Origin: DAINRZ01 sp964634885
Lineage (GTDB): Bacteria; Bacteroidota; Ignavibacteria; Kapaibacteriales; UBA2268
Assembly (NCBI GenBank): GCA_964634885.1
Contig: CAZWLN010000001.1
Location: forward strand, 1-64,000
Length of the DNA: 64,000 nt
Direction: 5' to 3'
Shown here: positions 45,525 to 55,478 of the stretch, piece by piece
Numbering within the stretch: position 1 is the stretch's first letter
Layout of the letters: each line of letters opens with the position of its first letter
Notes under the pieces: model-generated
Database searches by the model: none
The model's input: only the letters and a program-made list of their open reading frames with translations
Told to the model about the DNA's origin: nothing
Translations under genes and position numbers: made by a program

Positions 45525-48080
45525 TCAGTTTTTCTTAAATATCGATTCAATATTCTTCACTAAATCGGGATAGTTTTCAAGAGACTCGATTATCTTCGCA
45601 AGGTCGAGGCTTTCGCAGCTCCTGAAGAGTATCTCCGAATAAATGCTTAACACTTTGATGTTGTACTCTTCACTTACTTTCCGCAGTTTTGTTGCAAAGT
45701 CTTTGATTGAACCGATCATCATCGTCTTCTGCAGGCTGTTCTTATAGTCCATAAACTCTGTAGAAAGCCTGTTGATGAGTGTATCCGCATCTTCCGGTTT
45801 CAGGTCGATTTCTTCGGGAGGCTGGGAAACGGCAGACGACTCTTCTTCGACAACTTCGGTGTAGGGGAGATGTTTCATCAGTTCTGTGAACAGAGACTGT
45901 TTCGACATTGGTTTACGGAGGTATCCGTTGAAACCGGAGGCAAGGATGCGCTCTTCTTCGTCGAGCATGGCCGACGCCGACAAAGCGACGATGGGAATGG
46001 CGGCATTTGCATTATTGGAACGAATAATCTTTGTCGTTTCGTAGCCGTCAGTGTCCGGCATGATCAGGTCCATGATGATCAGGTTCGGCTTCTGGTATGC
46101 CAGGAATTTCACGGCTTCTTTGCCGTTGGTAGCTTCGACAACCTTGATATTGGTACCTTTGAAAAACTCTCTCATCAATATCCTGTTCATTTCGAGGTCA
46201 TCGACTATTAAAACGGTTTGTTCTCCGAACCTGATGTGAGACACATCCAGCGTCGGTTCCTCAGGTACAGAATCCTCTTTGTCAACGTAAGCAACGACAA
46301 CTTTGGGCAGAAAGACCCTGAAAGTGCTGCCTTGGCCCGGCTGGCTTTCGACACTGATGGAACCGCCCATCATCTCGACAAGCCGTTTTGTTATTGACAG
46401 TCCCAGGCCGGTACCACCGTACTGCCTGGTGCTCTGTCCGCTTTTCTGCCTGAAAGCTTCGAAGATGATCGACTGTTCGTCAAGGGAGATGCCGATACCG
46501 GTATCTGAGACTTCCAGGATAATATCTATGCGGTTCATCTCTTCATGGTACTTATGGCACATGATTGAAACCGAAACGGAACCTTTGTCCGTAAATTTGA
46601 CGGCATTGCCTACGAAGTTCACCAGCACCTGCCTTAAGCGGGCTTCGTCGAGTAACAGGGCTTCAGGTATCTTTTCGTCAATGTAGCTGTTGAAAACGAG
46701 GTTCTTTTCTTCAAATTTCAGCGAGAAAATCTTATAGACTTCGTTGATGACTTCATTAAGGTTGACGGTGTCGAAAACGAGCTCGAATTTCCCGGCTTCA
46801 ATCTTAGAGAGGTCAAGTATATCATTGATCAGCGTAAGAAGATTCTTACCGCTGGAGATGATGCCTTCGACAAATTTCCTGTTTTTATCATCCGTAATCC
46901 TGTTCCCGAGCAATTCACTGAAACCGATTACAGAATTGAGAGGGGTACGTATCTCATGGGACATATTGGCAAGGAACTCGCTTTTCAGCCTGTTGGCAGA
47001 GTCGGCAGCCTCCTTAGCTTTCATTATCTCTTCTTCAGCCCTCTTCCTCTCGGTAATGTCCTGTATATTGCACAGGATGCAGTTTTTTCCGTTGAGTTCA
47101 ATCACTTCGGCAGTAATCAATGCGCTGATACGTTCGTCTGCCTTATTCTTCAACTGTATTTCAAGGTTGGATATACGCATGTTTTTCTGGAGTATCTGGA
47201 ATACTTTCCCCATGTCGTCGCTGTCGAGCCATATCGGCATTTCGTTGAACTTCCTGTTGATCACATCGTCATGGTTAAGGAGGAACATTGCAAAGAAGTT
47301 AAGGTTAGCGTCGATGTATTCTCCGTCCGGGTATGTTGTCAGGGTAATGGCATTGGGGCTGGAATGGAAAATCGTCGAGAACCTGTTGTTGCTTTCCTTA
47401 ATATTCTTGTTCGCATCTTCCATTTCCTTGTTCAATCTGAGTAGATTGTCTTCGCTGTCCCTGTATTTATCATTGGCGATGAAGAGTTCTTTGTTCAGTT
47501 GTGTAAGGTGCTCTTCGGACTGTTTGTACCTGATGTTGTTAATATACAGGGCATCGTTTTTGCGTGTCAGTTCCTGTTCTGTTTTGAACTTGGAACTGAT
47601 GGTAAGGTAGGAGAGGACCATAGGATAGAGCAGGTTGAGCAGCAGTTCAAGAGGAGGCAGCTCTGTTTTCAGTGCAAAAAGCGCAAGGAACATCAGTGCC
47701 AGCAGAATGATTATATTGAAAACAAGTACGTGCCACAGTTTCTTCATTATCATTCCGCCGCCCCACTGGATGGACAGCATCACCACAACGAACTGCAACT
47801 GGAAATTATTGTAATAAATAAGGTAGAGCGAATGTAAAGACAATATGCCGATGGCAAAGTAAACGAACAAAGTGAAATTTTCCCTGAAGAATTTACTTAT
47901 ATACGAGACTCCTGCAATTGACAGCAATACTACGGAAATAGCAATGCGATACTCCATCGGGTCGTAACTGACAGTACTCAAAGTCTGGGATAATAATGCA
48001 GATGCCAGATAGAGCAGAGCCGCAATATAGAATATAATCCTGTAATACTTTAACTGAATTTCAGACTCGCTGATTTCCAT
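45525..48080 (-). CDS. Membrane hybrid histidine kinase (PAS-HisKA-HATPase-REC)
   Basis: An 851-residue sensor. Residues 1-170 hold about six hydrophobic segments, then a coiled coil. A PAS domain (about 230-350: FSTIFHSSPNAITLTTYPDGEYIDANLNFF) is followed by HisKA with the phospho-His in FLANMSHEIRTPLNSVIGFSELL. The HATPase has its N box (VNFVGNAVKFTD) and G boxes (DTGIGIS, GGTGLGLSI). A receiver domain follows (VLIVDDLEMN, NLIIMDLIMPDTDGYE). The last 100 residues are a helical tail shared with the paralogue at 50316, without a clear Hpt histidine. It starts 8 bases after the STAND ATPase gene. The signal is unknown. Confidence 0.92.
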   Translation of the reverse strand: MEISESEIQLKYYRIIFYIAALLYLASALLSQTLSTVSYDPMEYRIAISVVLLSIAGVSYISKFFRENFTLFVYFAIGILSLHSLYLIYYNNFQLQFVVVMLSIQWGGGMIMKKLWHVLVFNIIILLALMFLALFALKTELPPLELLLNLLYPMVLSYLTISSKFKTEQELTRKNDALYINNIRYKQSEEHLTQLNKELFIANDKYRDSEDNLLRLNKEMEDANKNIKESNNRFSTIFHSSPNAITLTTYPDGEYIDANLNFFAMFLLNHDDVINRKFNEMPIWLDSDDMGKVFQILQKNMRISNLEIQLKNKADERISALITAEVIELNGKNCILCNIQDITERKRAEEEIMKAKEAADSANRLKSEFLANMSHEIRTPLNSVIGFSELLGNRITDDKNRKFVEGIISSGKNLLTLINDILDLSKIEAGKFELVFDTVNLNEVINEVYKIFSLKFEEKNLVFNSYIDEKIPEALLLDEARLRQVLVNFVGNAVKFTDKGSVSVSIMCHKYHEEMNRIDIILEVSDTGIGISLDEQSIIFEAFRQKSGQSTRQYGGTGLGLSITKRLVEMMGGSISVESQPGQGSTFRVFLPKVVVAYVDKEDSVPEEPTLDVSHIRFGEQTVLIVDDLEMNRILMREFFKGTNIKVVEATNGKEAVKFLAYQKPNLIIMDLIMPDTDGYETTKIIRSNNANAAIPIVALSASAMLDEEERILASGFNGYLRKPMSKQSLFTELMKHLPYTEVVEEESSAVSQPPEEIDLKPEDADTLINRLSTEFMDYKNSLQKTMMIGSIKDFATKLRKVSEEYNIKVLSIYSEILFRSCESLDLAKIIESLENYPDLVKNIESIFKKN

Positions 48081-48088
48081 AATCCCCC

Positions 48089-50290
48089 TTATTTATTCTC
48101 AAGGCAATGCTCCAGTTTGTTTACAGCATTCATTAATATTTGTATGCCGTTCTCATCGCCAATACCTTTACAAACCTGTATCGATTTGTTCAGCAGTGAT
48201 TTGATGCTTGACAGTCCTGTAGTCCGGACTTCAGATTCTTCTGTATTATCATAAGTTTCAATTGCTTTTTCAATGTTAAGAACCGATTCTACATACCTGC
48301 CGAGAAGTGTAAGTATCCACGACATGTTCTTAAACGAATTGGCAATCAGGTTCAAATTCATCGTGTGTTCGGAGTACAAAAGCGACTCCCTGTACATATT
48401 CTCTGCTTTGTTCCATTCGCCAATCTTTTCATTGGTCTTTGCCTGCATCCTTAGAAGTTCCGAAAGAGCTTCCGCAGTGTTTGCGAGTATCGTTTTGTCC
48501 GAGAGCAGTAAGGCGAACTGGAAAGCCAACTGGAAAGAGTTCAGCGAGTCGTCCCATTTGCCGATTATCCTGTATATATCGCCTTGTTTCAGAAGGAATT
48601 GGACCTTCATGGCGACGTCGTTCATCAGTGTGGCTATCTTGATGATCTCGGAGCAAATACTGATTCCTTCGTCATTTTTAAATGATTTGATATATAAATT
48701 GGCAACTTTAGACTGTGCTTCAAGGTATTGGCTTACTACTGCTTTGTCGGTATTTGCCAGGTCGAGTACGAAGTTCCTTTTCTCGTCGATTATCCTGTTG
48801 CCCACTCCGTAATGGAAGATAAATTCGAGGAGTACGTTTTCCTGGTCTATATCCCTGTATTGTTCGGCAATCTGACGATGTATATTAAGGCGGTAATCGT
48901 CAGACATATTATAATAGATGTAGTTTTTAATCAGATTGTGGGAGATCTGGTACATGTCGCCCAGGCCTTCGGCAATTTTCCTCGATTTTTCCACCAGCCG
49001 GTGCTTGTTAATCAATGTATCGTTCTTTCGGTACGTTTTCAGCGACTGTTCTTCGAGGATGGAACTGATGATGTCCACAGAGAACATTTCACCCTGTACG
49101 GAAGCCATCTGCAGGAATTCCTGCAACTCATCGGGAAGCCTTTCGAACCTCTCCTTGATAATGGCAGTAATTGAATCGGGCAGTTGTATCGATTCGATGC
49201 TTTCCCTGAGAATATATTGATCATTTGACAATTCAATGGTACCTTTTTCATAAAGGTTGTTCAATATCTCCTCCAGGTAAAGCGGATTGCCTTTGGTCAG
49301 GTGGAAGAGGTTCCCGCTGAAAGCGCTGTCAAAAGTGTTTCCGGGAAATTTATTATTAATAAAACTGTAGGCCTGATCGGGTGAGAACTTGTCCAGTTCG
49401 ACAAGTTCGACAGCATTGTACCTTACCAGGTTATTGACCTTTTCTTCGAGGGGATGGCGTTCAATGAGGCCGGTGACTTCGTTGAAACGGCCTTCTTTGA
49501 TCTCCTGCGTCCTGTATGCGCCGATTATCATCAGGGGATAGGGCTTGTCCACCATCTTGCGGGCAATGTAGTAAAGCAGGCTGAGGGAAGAATTGTCTGC
49601 CCACTGGAGATTGTCGAAGAAGACGACAATGGGGTTTTCCTCGGCCAGTTCCCTGAGCCTGTTGTCCACCATAAGGAAGAAGCCTTCCTGGTTCTTCAGG
49701 TGAATGTCTTTCGAGGTTTCAATCATCTTCCTGGAAGTGCTGAAGATTGCTTCGGCGATGCCTCCGATGATGGGTATGGCGCCGAGCCAGGCACCGGCAG
49801 TATTGTTGAAGGCGTACTTAAGCCTGTCTTTGAAAGTCAGTTCCATTATGTCGCCGGTTTCAGTGTCAACCTTTTCCGTCTTTTTTATTGCTTTGGCAGT
49901 TTCCATAATTGCAGCGGAGATGTCTCCGACAGCAGGGATGTTTTGGAACCATTCTGAACCCGAATTGTCGAATACGGATTTCACCATTTTCTTGAAGCTA
50001 TTCTTCTTCTCACTGTCCTTACCTGCCATCTTGTCGGCGTCGAGCTCGATCAGGACTTCTTTCCAGGGCAGGTAACCCCTGGAGACTCCGTCCATGTCAA
50101 AACAGTAACCTGAACCGGTAAGTATATTGACATCATAGTATTTGTCGCAATCGTCAAGGAAATGCTGAATGAGGGTGGATTTGCCAATGCCCGGTTCACC
50201 TGAGAGAAATACTGCCGTCCCTGTCGCATTTTCTACAGTCCTGTCAAGTTTCTCCTTGAGTAATTCTAATTCTTTTCTCTCAACAAACAT
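48089..50290 (-). CDS. STAND-type AAA ATPase with TPR-like C-terminus
   Basis: A 733-residue protein of the AAA_16/MalT-like predicted-ATPase type. Walker A is FLSGEPGIGKSTLI (residues 31-39) and Walker B is VVFFDNLQWAD (222-232), with GAYRTQE as the sensor segment. Between them is an unusual insertion of about 90 residues, with two similar segments (114-140 and 168-194) of the form WxxxIPxxGxIxxAIxxTxxxI. Residues about 400-500 look like a winged helix as in NB-ARC modules, and the rest is TPR-like helices (IIGKWDDSLNSFQLAFQFAL). There is no HTH, kinase or cyclase output domain. It lies between two hybrid kinases on the same strand, 25 and 8 bases away. It probably acts as a signal-dependent scaffold or switch for them; this is inference. 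Confidence 0.82.
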   Translation of the reverse strand: MFVERKELELLKEKLDRTVENATGTAVFLSGEPGIGKSTLIQHFLDDCDKYYDVNILTGSGYCFDMDGVSRGYLPWKEVLIELDADKMAGKDSEKKNSFKKMVKSVFDNSGSEWFQNIPAVGDISAAIMETAKAIKKTEKVDTETGDIMELTFKDRLKYAFNNTAGAWLGAIPIIGGIAEAIFSTSRKMIETSKDIHLKNQEGFFLMVDNRLRELAEENPIVVFFDNLQWADNSSLSLLYYIARKMVDKPYPLMIIGAYRTQEIKEGRFNEVTGLIERHPLEEKVNNLVRYNAVELVELDKFSPDQAYSFINNKFPGNTFDSAFSGNLFHLTKGNPLYLEEILNNLYEKGTIELSNDQYILRESIESIQLPDSITAIIKERFERLPDELQEFLQMASVQGEMFSVDIISSILEEQSLKTYRKNDTLINKHRLVEKSRKIAEGLGDMYQISHNLIKNYIYYNMSDDYRLNIHRQIAEQYRDIDQENVLLEFIFHYGVGNRIIDEKRNFVLDLANTDKAVVSQYLEAQSKVANLYIKSFKNDEGISICSEIIKIATLMNDVAMKVQFLLKQGDIYRIIGKWDDSLNSFQLAFQFALLLSDKTILANTAEALSELLRMQAKTNEKIGEWNKAENMYRESLLYSEHTMNLNLIANSFKNMSWILTLLGRYVESVLNIEKAIETYDNTEESEVRTTGLSSIKSLLNKSIQVCKGIGDENGIQILMNAVNKLEHCLENK

Positions 50291-50315
50291 ATTATTATCT
50301 ATACTATCTTTATAC

Positions 50316-52388
50316 TTACTTAATCGTCAATGTTTTCAAATTATTTATAAACGTATCGTAATTGTCAAGATTGTCAATAATCTTGTCAAGAGCCAATCCA
50401 TCACAGTTCTTCAGCAATTGTTCACCATAGTCATAGACCGGTTTGATGCCGCTCTGGTTACCTTCGTTGATAATTTTATTAGCGAATTCTTTAATGGCGC
50501 CGATCATCAGTGTCTTCTTCAGGTTGTCCCTGACGGCCCTGTATTCATTATCTAACCTGTCGATGATTCCGGGCATATATTCCTGAAGGTCGGGGGGGAG
50601 GGTATATTCTTCTTCGGAAATGACAATCTCTTTTTTGGGGAGATGTTCTTTTTCGACGGACAGGTTGTTGTCAAGATAGGAAACCAGGTGGTTAAACAGT
50701 GCGCTTCGCCTGATGGGCTTCACAAGGTAAGCGTCGAAGCCTGCTTTTATTATCTTGGATTCATCTTTCTTCATGGCCGAGGCAGTCAAAGCGATGACCG
50801 GGATATGCGAAATCGTTTCGTCGGATTTGATGAGCCTGGTGGCTTCATATCCGTCCATTTCGGGCATAACCAGGTCCATCAGTATCAGGTCGGGCATATA
50901 GCCTTTGACTTTTGCCAGGGCGTCTTTGCCGTTTACAGCTTCGACAATTTCCACAAGGGTATCGGCAAAGAATTCGACGATTAATTTGCGGTTCAGCTCT
51001 ATGTCGTCCACGATCATTATCTTTGAAGGCGCAAATTCTATGTGTGAAGCTTGCTCTTCGAGTTTGTCTTCTTTGTTCTTATGGGGCTTGTTGGCCGAAT
51101 AGGTCAGTTTGGAAAGGAATACCCTGAAGATGCTGCCTTTACCGACTTCACTTTCGATTGATATGGAGCCGCCCATCATCTCGACCAGCCTTTTGGTAAT
51201 AGACAGGCCTAAACCGGTACCGCCGAGCGATTTGCTGCTCTTCTTGTTAATCTGCTTAAAGGCCTCGAAGATGATGTTCTGTTGTTCGATTGAGATGCCA
51301 ACCCCAGTGTCTTCCACTTCGAGAACCAGGTCGATCTTGTTCTGGTCTTCGTAGATTCTGTGGGGATATATGGTAATGCAAACGTAGCCGGTGTCGGTAA
51401 ACTTGACAGAGTTGCCCACGAGATTGACAAGCACCTGTCTCAGCCGTGCTTCGTCCAGGAAGAGGCAGGGGGGGATGCGGGGGTCGATTTTCTCGATGAA
51501 ATCGAGATTCTTTTTGTCGAAGTTGTAGGAGAAAATCTGGTGTACTTCCTTGAAGACATCCCTGATGATTACTGCGTCGTATTCGAGTTCGAGCCTGCCT
51601 GCCTCTATTTTCGACAGGTCAAGAATATCATTGATCAGAACGAGCAGGTTCTTGCCGCTGGAGATGATTGACTTCAGGTATTCCCTGCTTTTGGGTTCTT
51701 CAATCCTGTTCTGCAGTAGTTCGCTGAAACCGATGATGGAGTTCATCGGTGTCCTGATCTCATGGGACATATTGGCAAGGAATTCGCTTTTCAGCTTGTT
51801 GGCAGCGTCAGCTGCTTCTTTTGCTTTGATCAGTTCCTGTTCTGCCCTTTTGATCTCGGATATTTCCTGGATGGTGGTAAGGATGCACTGGCGTTCGTTG
51901 AAATCGATTACTTCGCTTGTCAGCAGCACAAAGACCATCTTATTGTCTTTTGTCCTCATCGGAACTTCGAAATTGGAGACTTTAAGTTTGGTATTAAGCT
52001 CAGCCAGTATTGTCTCAAGTTTTTCTATGTTCCACCACACAGGCATGTCTTCGAACTTCTTGTTCTCTATCTCTGACTTGTCGGGAAGGAATATCTCATA
52101 GAAGCTCTGGTTCGCGTCGATATACTCACCGTCAGGGTAGGAGTGGAGAGTGAAAGCAACAGGGCTTGAGTGAAAGATAGTCGAGAACCTGGCGTTGCTT
52201 TCCCTGATCAGTTTGTTTGCCTGTTCAATCTCTTCGCTGAAGAGTTTGTAATCGACAGAAGAATCGTCCGGATTGTCTCCCTCGCTATTCTGTTTGTCAA
52301 CCGGCACAGGCCTTAACTTACTGACAATGAAGTAAACCAGTAACACCAGTCCCAAGCCCACAGCGAAACCTGTAAAGAAGTCCGTCAT
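50316..52388 (-). CDS. Hybrid histidine kinase (TM-PAS-HisKA-HATPase-REC), first gene of operon
   Basis: A 690-residue paralogue of the kinase at 45525-48080 from the PAS domain onward. A single N-terminal membrane segment (FFTGFAVGLGLVLLVYFIV) replaces the six-helix region. The PAS (FSTIFHSSPVAFTLHSYPDG), HisKA (FLANMSHEIRTPMNSIIGFSELL), HATPase (VNLVGNSVKFTD, DTGVGIS, GGTGLGLSI) and REC (KIMIVDDIELN, DLILMDLVMPEMDGYEA) domains are intact. The C-terminal tail of about 100 residues is similar to the paralogue's and lacks an obvious Hpt histidine. It begins the operon; the STAND gene starts 25 bases after its stop. Confidence 0.92.
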   Translation of the reverse strand: MTDFFTGFAVGLGLVLLVYFIVSKLRPVPVDKQNSEGDNPDDSSVDYKLFSEEIEQANKLIRESNARFSTIFHSSPVAFTLHSYPDGEYIDANQSFYEIFLPDKSEIENKKFEDMPVWWNIEKLETILAELNTKLKVSNFEVPMRTKDNKMVFVLLTSEVIDFNERQCILTTIQEISEIKRAEQELIKAKEAADAANKLKSEFLANMSHEIRTPMNSIIGFSELLQNRIEEPKSREYLKSIISSGKNLLVLINDILDLSKIEAGRLELEYDAVIIRDVFKEVHQIFSYNFDKKNLDFIEKIDPRIPPCLFLDEARLRQVLVNLVGNSVKFTDTGYVCITIYPHRIYEDQNKIDLVLEVEDTGVGISIEQQNIIFEAFKQINKKSSKSLGGTGLGLSITKRLVEMMGGSISIESEVGKGSIFRVFLSKLTYSANKPHKNKEDKLEEQASHIEFAPSKIMIVDDIELNRKLIVEFFADTLVEIVEAVNGKDALAKVKGYMPDLILMDLVMPEMDGYEATRLIKSDETISHIPVIALTASAMKKDESKIIKAGFDAYLVKPIRRSALFNHLVSYLDNNLSVEKEHLPKKEIVISEEEYTLPPDLQEYMPGIIDRLDNEYRAVRDNLKKTLMIGAIKEFANKIINEGNQSGIKPVYDYGEQLLKNCDGLALDKIIDNLDNYDTFINNLKTLTIK

Positions 52389-52735
52389 TGGCGCCTTCCT
52401 TTCATCCGCAGCTTATATTTCATCTCTAAATCATCCATCCAATCCGCTATTTCAATAATTCAATCTAAATATCAACACTGAGCTATCAATAAATATACCA
52501 CAAAAAAATTACAATATTTTCTTTTAATATTCGGTAAAAAGGATGTTTAAGTTAAATTTGAAAAATTATTATAGTTAGCATTGTTGTAATGGGTAAGACA
52601 GTTCGGTGTTGAAAAGATATGGCGCCTGCCAAAGTACTGAGGGAATGTCTTCCGCTTTCCCAGCCTTCTGTTCCCGATCAGGCATATATGAGACATTACA
52701 ACATTATATTATTATACTTAAGGGAGGCCACGTTA
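52389..52735. other. Divergent intergenic region
   Basis: About 350 bases between the signalling operon and an outer-membrane protein gene. AT-rich near both starts; it ends with GGGAGG, the ribosome site of the next gene. An open frame through 52619-52735 has no ribosome site or signal and is taken as leader. No repeat or clear promoter consensus is seen. Confidence 0.5.
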
Positions 52736-53626
52736 GTGAAGAAACTATTATTAATTATTCCGGTAATGTTATTATTCCATTCTGAAGCCCGTTGTGAAAA
52801 CCCATTCGATTATGTGAAAGACCTTAATGTGGAATTTTTCTTCGGGACCAATTCAGGTTCCAGCTTCTATGACAACGTTAACAATAATATCATTTACCAG
52901 TATGACTCAGCGATAACCGACAGTGTCCGCAACTATCTGTTTGAGAAAGTGACTTACACTTTCGGCCTGAGGGGATATTACAAACTGACCGACGACTTAA
53001 TCCTTACAGCAGAGATACCGGTCATCTACAGCAAATTGACAGAAACTTTCGAAAAAGACAGCTACGGCAATGAAGTAAAAAGGGCTGAACTGTCCCTGAC
53101 ACAGCCTCTGTACTATTCTGTCGGAGGTATATACAGGCTGCTTGACGGAAAGTTCTACACTCTCGGTTCCTTAGAATTGAGAATACCCCCTGCCTTTTAC
53201 AACGGCGTCAACAGCAATCCCGACTATGATTACCTCAGCGACGGTGCTTTCGAATCGCTTCTTGGTGTCAGGTTCGGTTACAATTTCGAAAAATCATGGC
53301 TCGAAGCCAACGTAGTCTATAATTACCGCGACGAGGAACTCGTTGACCAGGTAAAGACCAGGATTGAAGGTGGCCTTAGGACCGTAAAAGACACATATAT
53401 CAAGGGATATATGGATTACGTATTCAGTACAAAGTCGATGAAAGACGCCGAACCGTTTAATCTGAGGACAATCCCCCTCCAGGAAGAAGCCCTTAGCATC
53501 GGCGCCTCCCTGTACATATTAATAACCGAATCGGTTTATTCTTCATTCGACGTCTCGGCAAAAATGTACGGAACGAATTCATGGCTGGGTGGCAACTACC
53601 TTTTGAATGTCGGCGTTAGACTTTGA
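52736..53626 (+). CDS. Outer-membrane beta-barrel protein of unknown function
   Basis: A 296-residue protein. The GTG at 52736 is chosen because GGGAGG lies at the right distance and it gives signal peptide MKKLLLIIPVMLLFHSEARC; the open frame upstream has no such support. The mature part alternates hydrophobic and polar residues in barrel fashion (TFGLRGYYKLTDDLILTAEIPVIYSK, GVRFGYNFEKSWLEANVVYNYRD) and ends GGNYLLNVGVRL, as barrels do. It resembles small transporter- or porin-like proteins of FCB bacteria. No substrate can be named. The TPR gene follows 158 bases later. Confidence 0.7.
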   Translation: MKKLLLIIPVMLLFHSEARCENPFDYVKDLNVEFFFGTNSGSSFYDNVNNNIIYQYDSAITDSVRNYLFEKVTYTFGLRGYYKLTDDLILTAEIPVIYSKLTETFEKDSYGNEVKRAELSLTQPLYYSVGGIYRLLDGKFYTLGSLELRIPPAFYNGVNSNPDYDYLSDGAFESLLGVRFGYNFEKSWLEANVVYNYRDEELVDQVKTRIEGGLRTVKDTYIKGYMDYVFSTKSMKDAEPFNLRTIPLQEEALSIGASLYILITESVYSSFDVSAKMYGTNSWLGGNYLLNVGVRL

Positions 53627-53784
53627 AGCCGGTTTTTTATAAGCCAAAGTTTTTTTTCCTGTAAAATCTTCATATTTTTGAAAGATTATTACTATGCATT
53701 TATTTTGTAACTTTATTTATTTTGATTGCATCTTAGTAATGTATGAATTTTGAAAAATTAAAAATATATCGAAGAGGTGATGAA

Positions 53785-55353
53785 GTGAAAAGGTTTTTTT
53801 TGACATTACTTGTATTAATCGGCGGCGCTGTTTTGTTCCAGGGATTTCAGTGCTCATCCATAGAATTTAATACAGCAAAAAAGGACTTTACGAATGGTGA
53901 TTTTGAGAAGGCCAGAGTAAATTTTGAAAAAGAGACACAGAAAAATCAAACAAATGTAGAGGCATGGTTAATGCTGGCAGAAACAGAGCTGAACCTCGGT
54001 AACCTGCCTAAGGCGCAGAAAGCACTGTTGAATGCAAAGAAACACAAAACCAGCAAAACTCCTGAGGACCTTTTCTCCTTAACCGAGGCAAGAGTATGGA
54101 GCACAGCCTACAGGAAAGGCTATGAATACCTTTTACGATTCTCCAAAGAGGAAATCAAGACATATATCGATTCGTCAGTACTTTACCTTGAAATGGCAAA
54201 AGAGATCAGGCCGGAGAATCCCGACATATCGAGGATATTAGGCCTGGCGCTTGAAAACGGCGGTAAAAAAGAGGAAGCCATTGCCGAGTATATCAGATTT
54301 ACCCAGATTATGAAGAATAATGTGGACTTCGCTATTGAGAAAGCCCTGTACATTGACCAGCCCATTTTTGAGTCTTTTCAAAAAATCAAGCAGGAAGAAA
54401 TTAAAGGGCAATTGCCTCCTCAAGCCACGACAGATGGAGACACTTCATACGTAATGCTTTTCAAAAATGACAAGTATGTTACTTTACTTTCATTTCTTAA
54501 ACCCGCCGGTAAGCCGTTCCCGATACTCAAAGGCTGGAACGTCAATATGCCGGAGAGCTGGTCCAAAGAAGAGAGATACCAGTACAGGGAACTGTACACC
54601 ACTCCCTACGCTGCACTTGCCGAGCGTTACTACGATCTGAAAGAATATGACAAAGCACTGGAAAACGTAAAGATCATTTCCCAGATAGAACCTGCCAATG
54701 AAGACGTAAGCAGGTTTATCGTTGCTATCTATGAAGCTCAGGGCAAATCAGACGAAGCCTTTCAAGAAGTAAAGAAAATGGTTGACAGGTTCCCCAAAAA
54801 CCCTGCCTATCTCCAAAGATATGCCGATTTCCTGTTTAATAATAAAAAACTGGACGAAGCCATTCAAAACTATGAAAAAGCAATCGCTTTAGACCCTTCG
54901 TCCCCAGATGTGCCCGTCTGCTACCAGAACATTGCTGTCTGCTACAAGAACAAGGCTGCCGAGATTCAGTCAAGGCAAAAAGAACTTGCCGACAGGAACC
55001 AGAGGCCACTCGACCCGAAAGAGTACGAACCTTTCCTTAAGAAATCCGAAGAGAATTTCAACAAAGCATTGACAAGCGAAAAAAGCAGGAATAACTTTGA
55101 AATCATGGCCGAACTCGCTGACATATACTATGTTACCGAGCAGGAAAACAACCTGAAGGAGATTGTTCAGAGAATGGAAAATATTGAGGGATCAATCGAA
55201 GCAAAGAATAAGCAGAAGTATTACGAGCTTCTGTTAACGATATACGGCAGAGCTGAGCGCGACTACCAGGACAAAGAGTTCTTCAAGGGATTCCAGGCTA
55301 AATATGACACGGTTCAGAAGAAACTCGATGAATTGCCCAAATCTGAAAATTAA
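53785..55353 (+). CDS. TPR-repeat protein, probably exported
   Basis: A 522-residue protein rich in TPR helices (WLMLAETELNLGNLPKAQKAL, ALAERYYDLKEYDKALENVKII, PAYLQRYADFLFNNKKLDEAIQNYEKAIALDPSS, VCYQNIAVCYKNKAAE). The GTG at 53785 has AGAGGTG upstream and gives a hydrophobic start (RFFLTLLVLIGGAVLFQGFQC); the ATG at 53743 would place charged residues before it. The Cys after GFQ might be lipidated, but the lipobox is not canonical. TPR proteins usually hold complexes together; partner unknown. A strong terminator follows. Confidence 0.75.
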   Translation: MKRFFLTLLVLIGGAVLFQGFQCSSIEFNTAKKDFTNGDFEKARVNFEKETQKNQTNVEAWLMLAETELNLGNLPKAQKALLNAKKHKTSKTPEDLFSLTEARVWSTAYRKGYEYLLRFSKEEIKTYIDSSVLYLEMAKEIRPENPDISRILGLALENGGKKEEAIAEYIRFTQIMKNNVDFAIEKALYIDQPIFESFQKIKQEEIKGQLPPQATTDGDTSYVMLFKNDKYVTLLSFLKPAGKPFPILKGWNVNMPESWSKEERYQYRELYTTPYAALAERYYDLKEYDKALENVKIISQIEPANEDVSRFIVAIYEAQGKSDEAFQEVKKMVDRFPKNPAYLQRYADFLFNNKKLDEAIQNYEKAIALDPSSPDVPVCYQNIAVCYKNKAAEIQSRQKELADRNQRPLDPKEYEPFLKKSEENFNKALTSEKSRNNFEIMAELADIYYVTEQENNLKEIVQRMENIEGSIEAKNKQKYYELLLTIYGRAERDYQDKEFFKGFQAKYDTVQKKLDELPKSEN

Positions 55354-55406
55354 TATTTCTTCAGACAGAAGAAAAATCGCTTAAATCATATAATAAATTT
55401 GAAGTT

Positions 55407-55452
55407 AATACTTCCACTAATGCGACAAAATGTCATAATTAGTGGAAGTATT
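55407..55452 (+). terminator. Strong intrinsic terminator after the TPR gene
   Basis: A perfect 15-bp stem (AATACTTCCACTAAT / ATTAGTGGAAGTATT) contains an inner GACA/TGTC stem and is followed by a run of eight T. It separates the TPR gene from the DUF3467 gene. Confidence 0.93.
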
Positions 55453-55478
55453 TTTTTTATTTATATTGGGTAATTAGC

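Noticed and set aside
46744..47610. 288-residue plus-strand frame opposite the hybrid kinase
   Set aside because: Serine/leucine-rich antisense shadow of conserved kinase domains; no ribosome site or domain.
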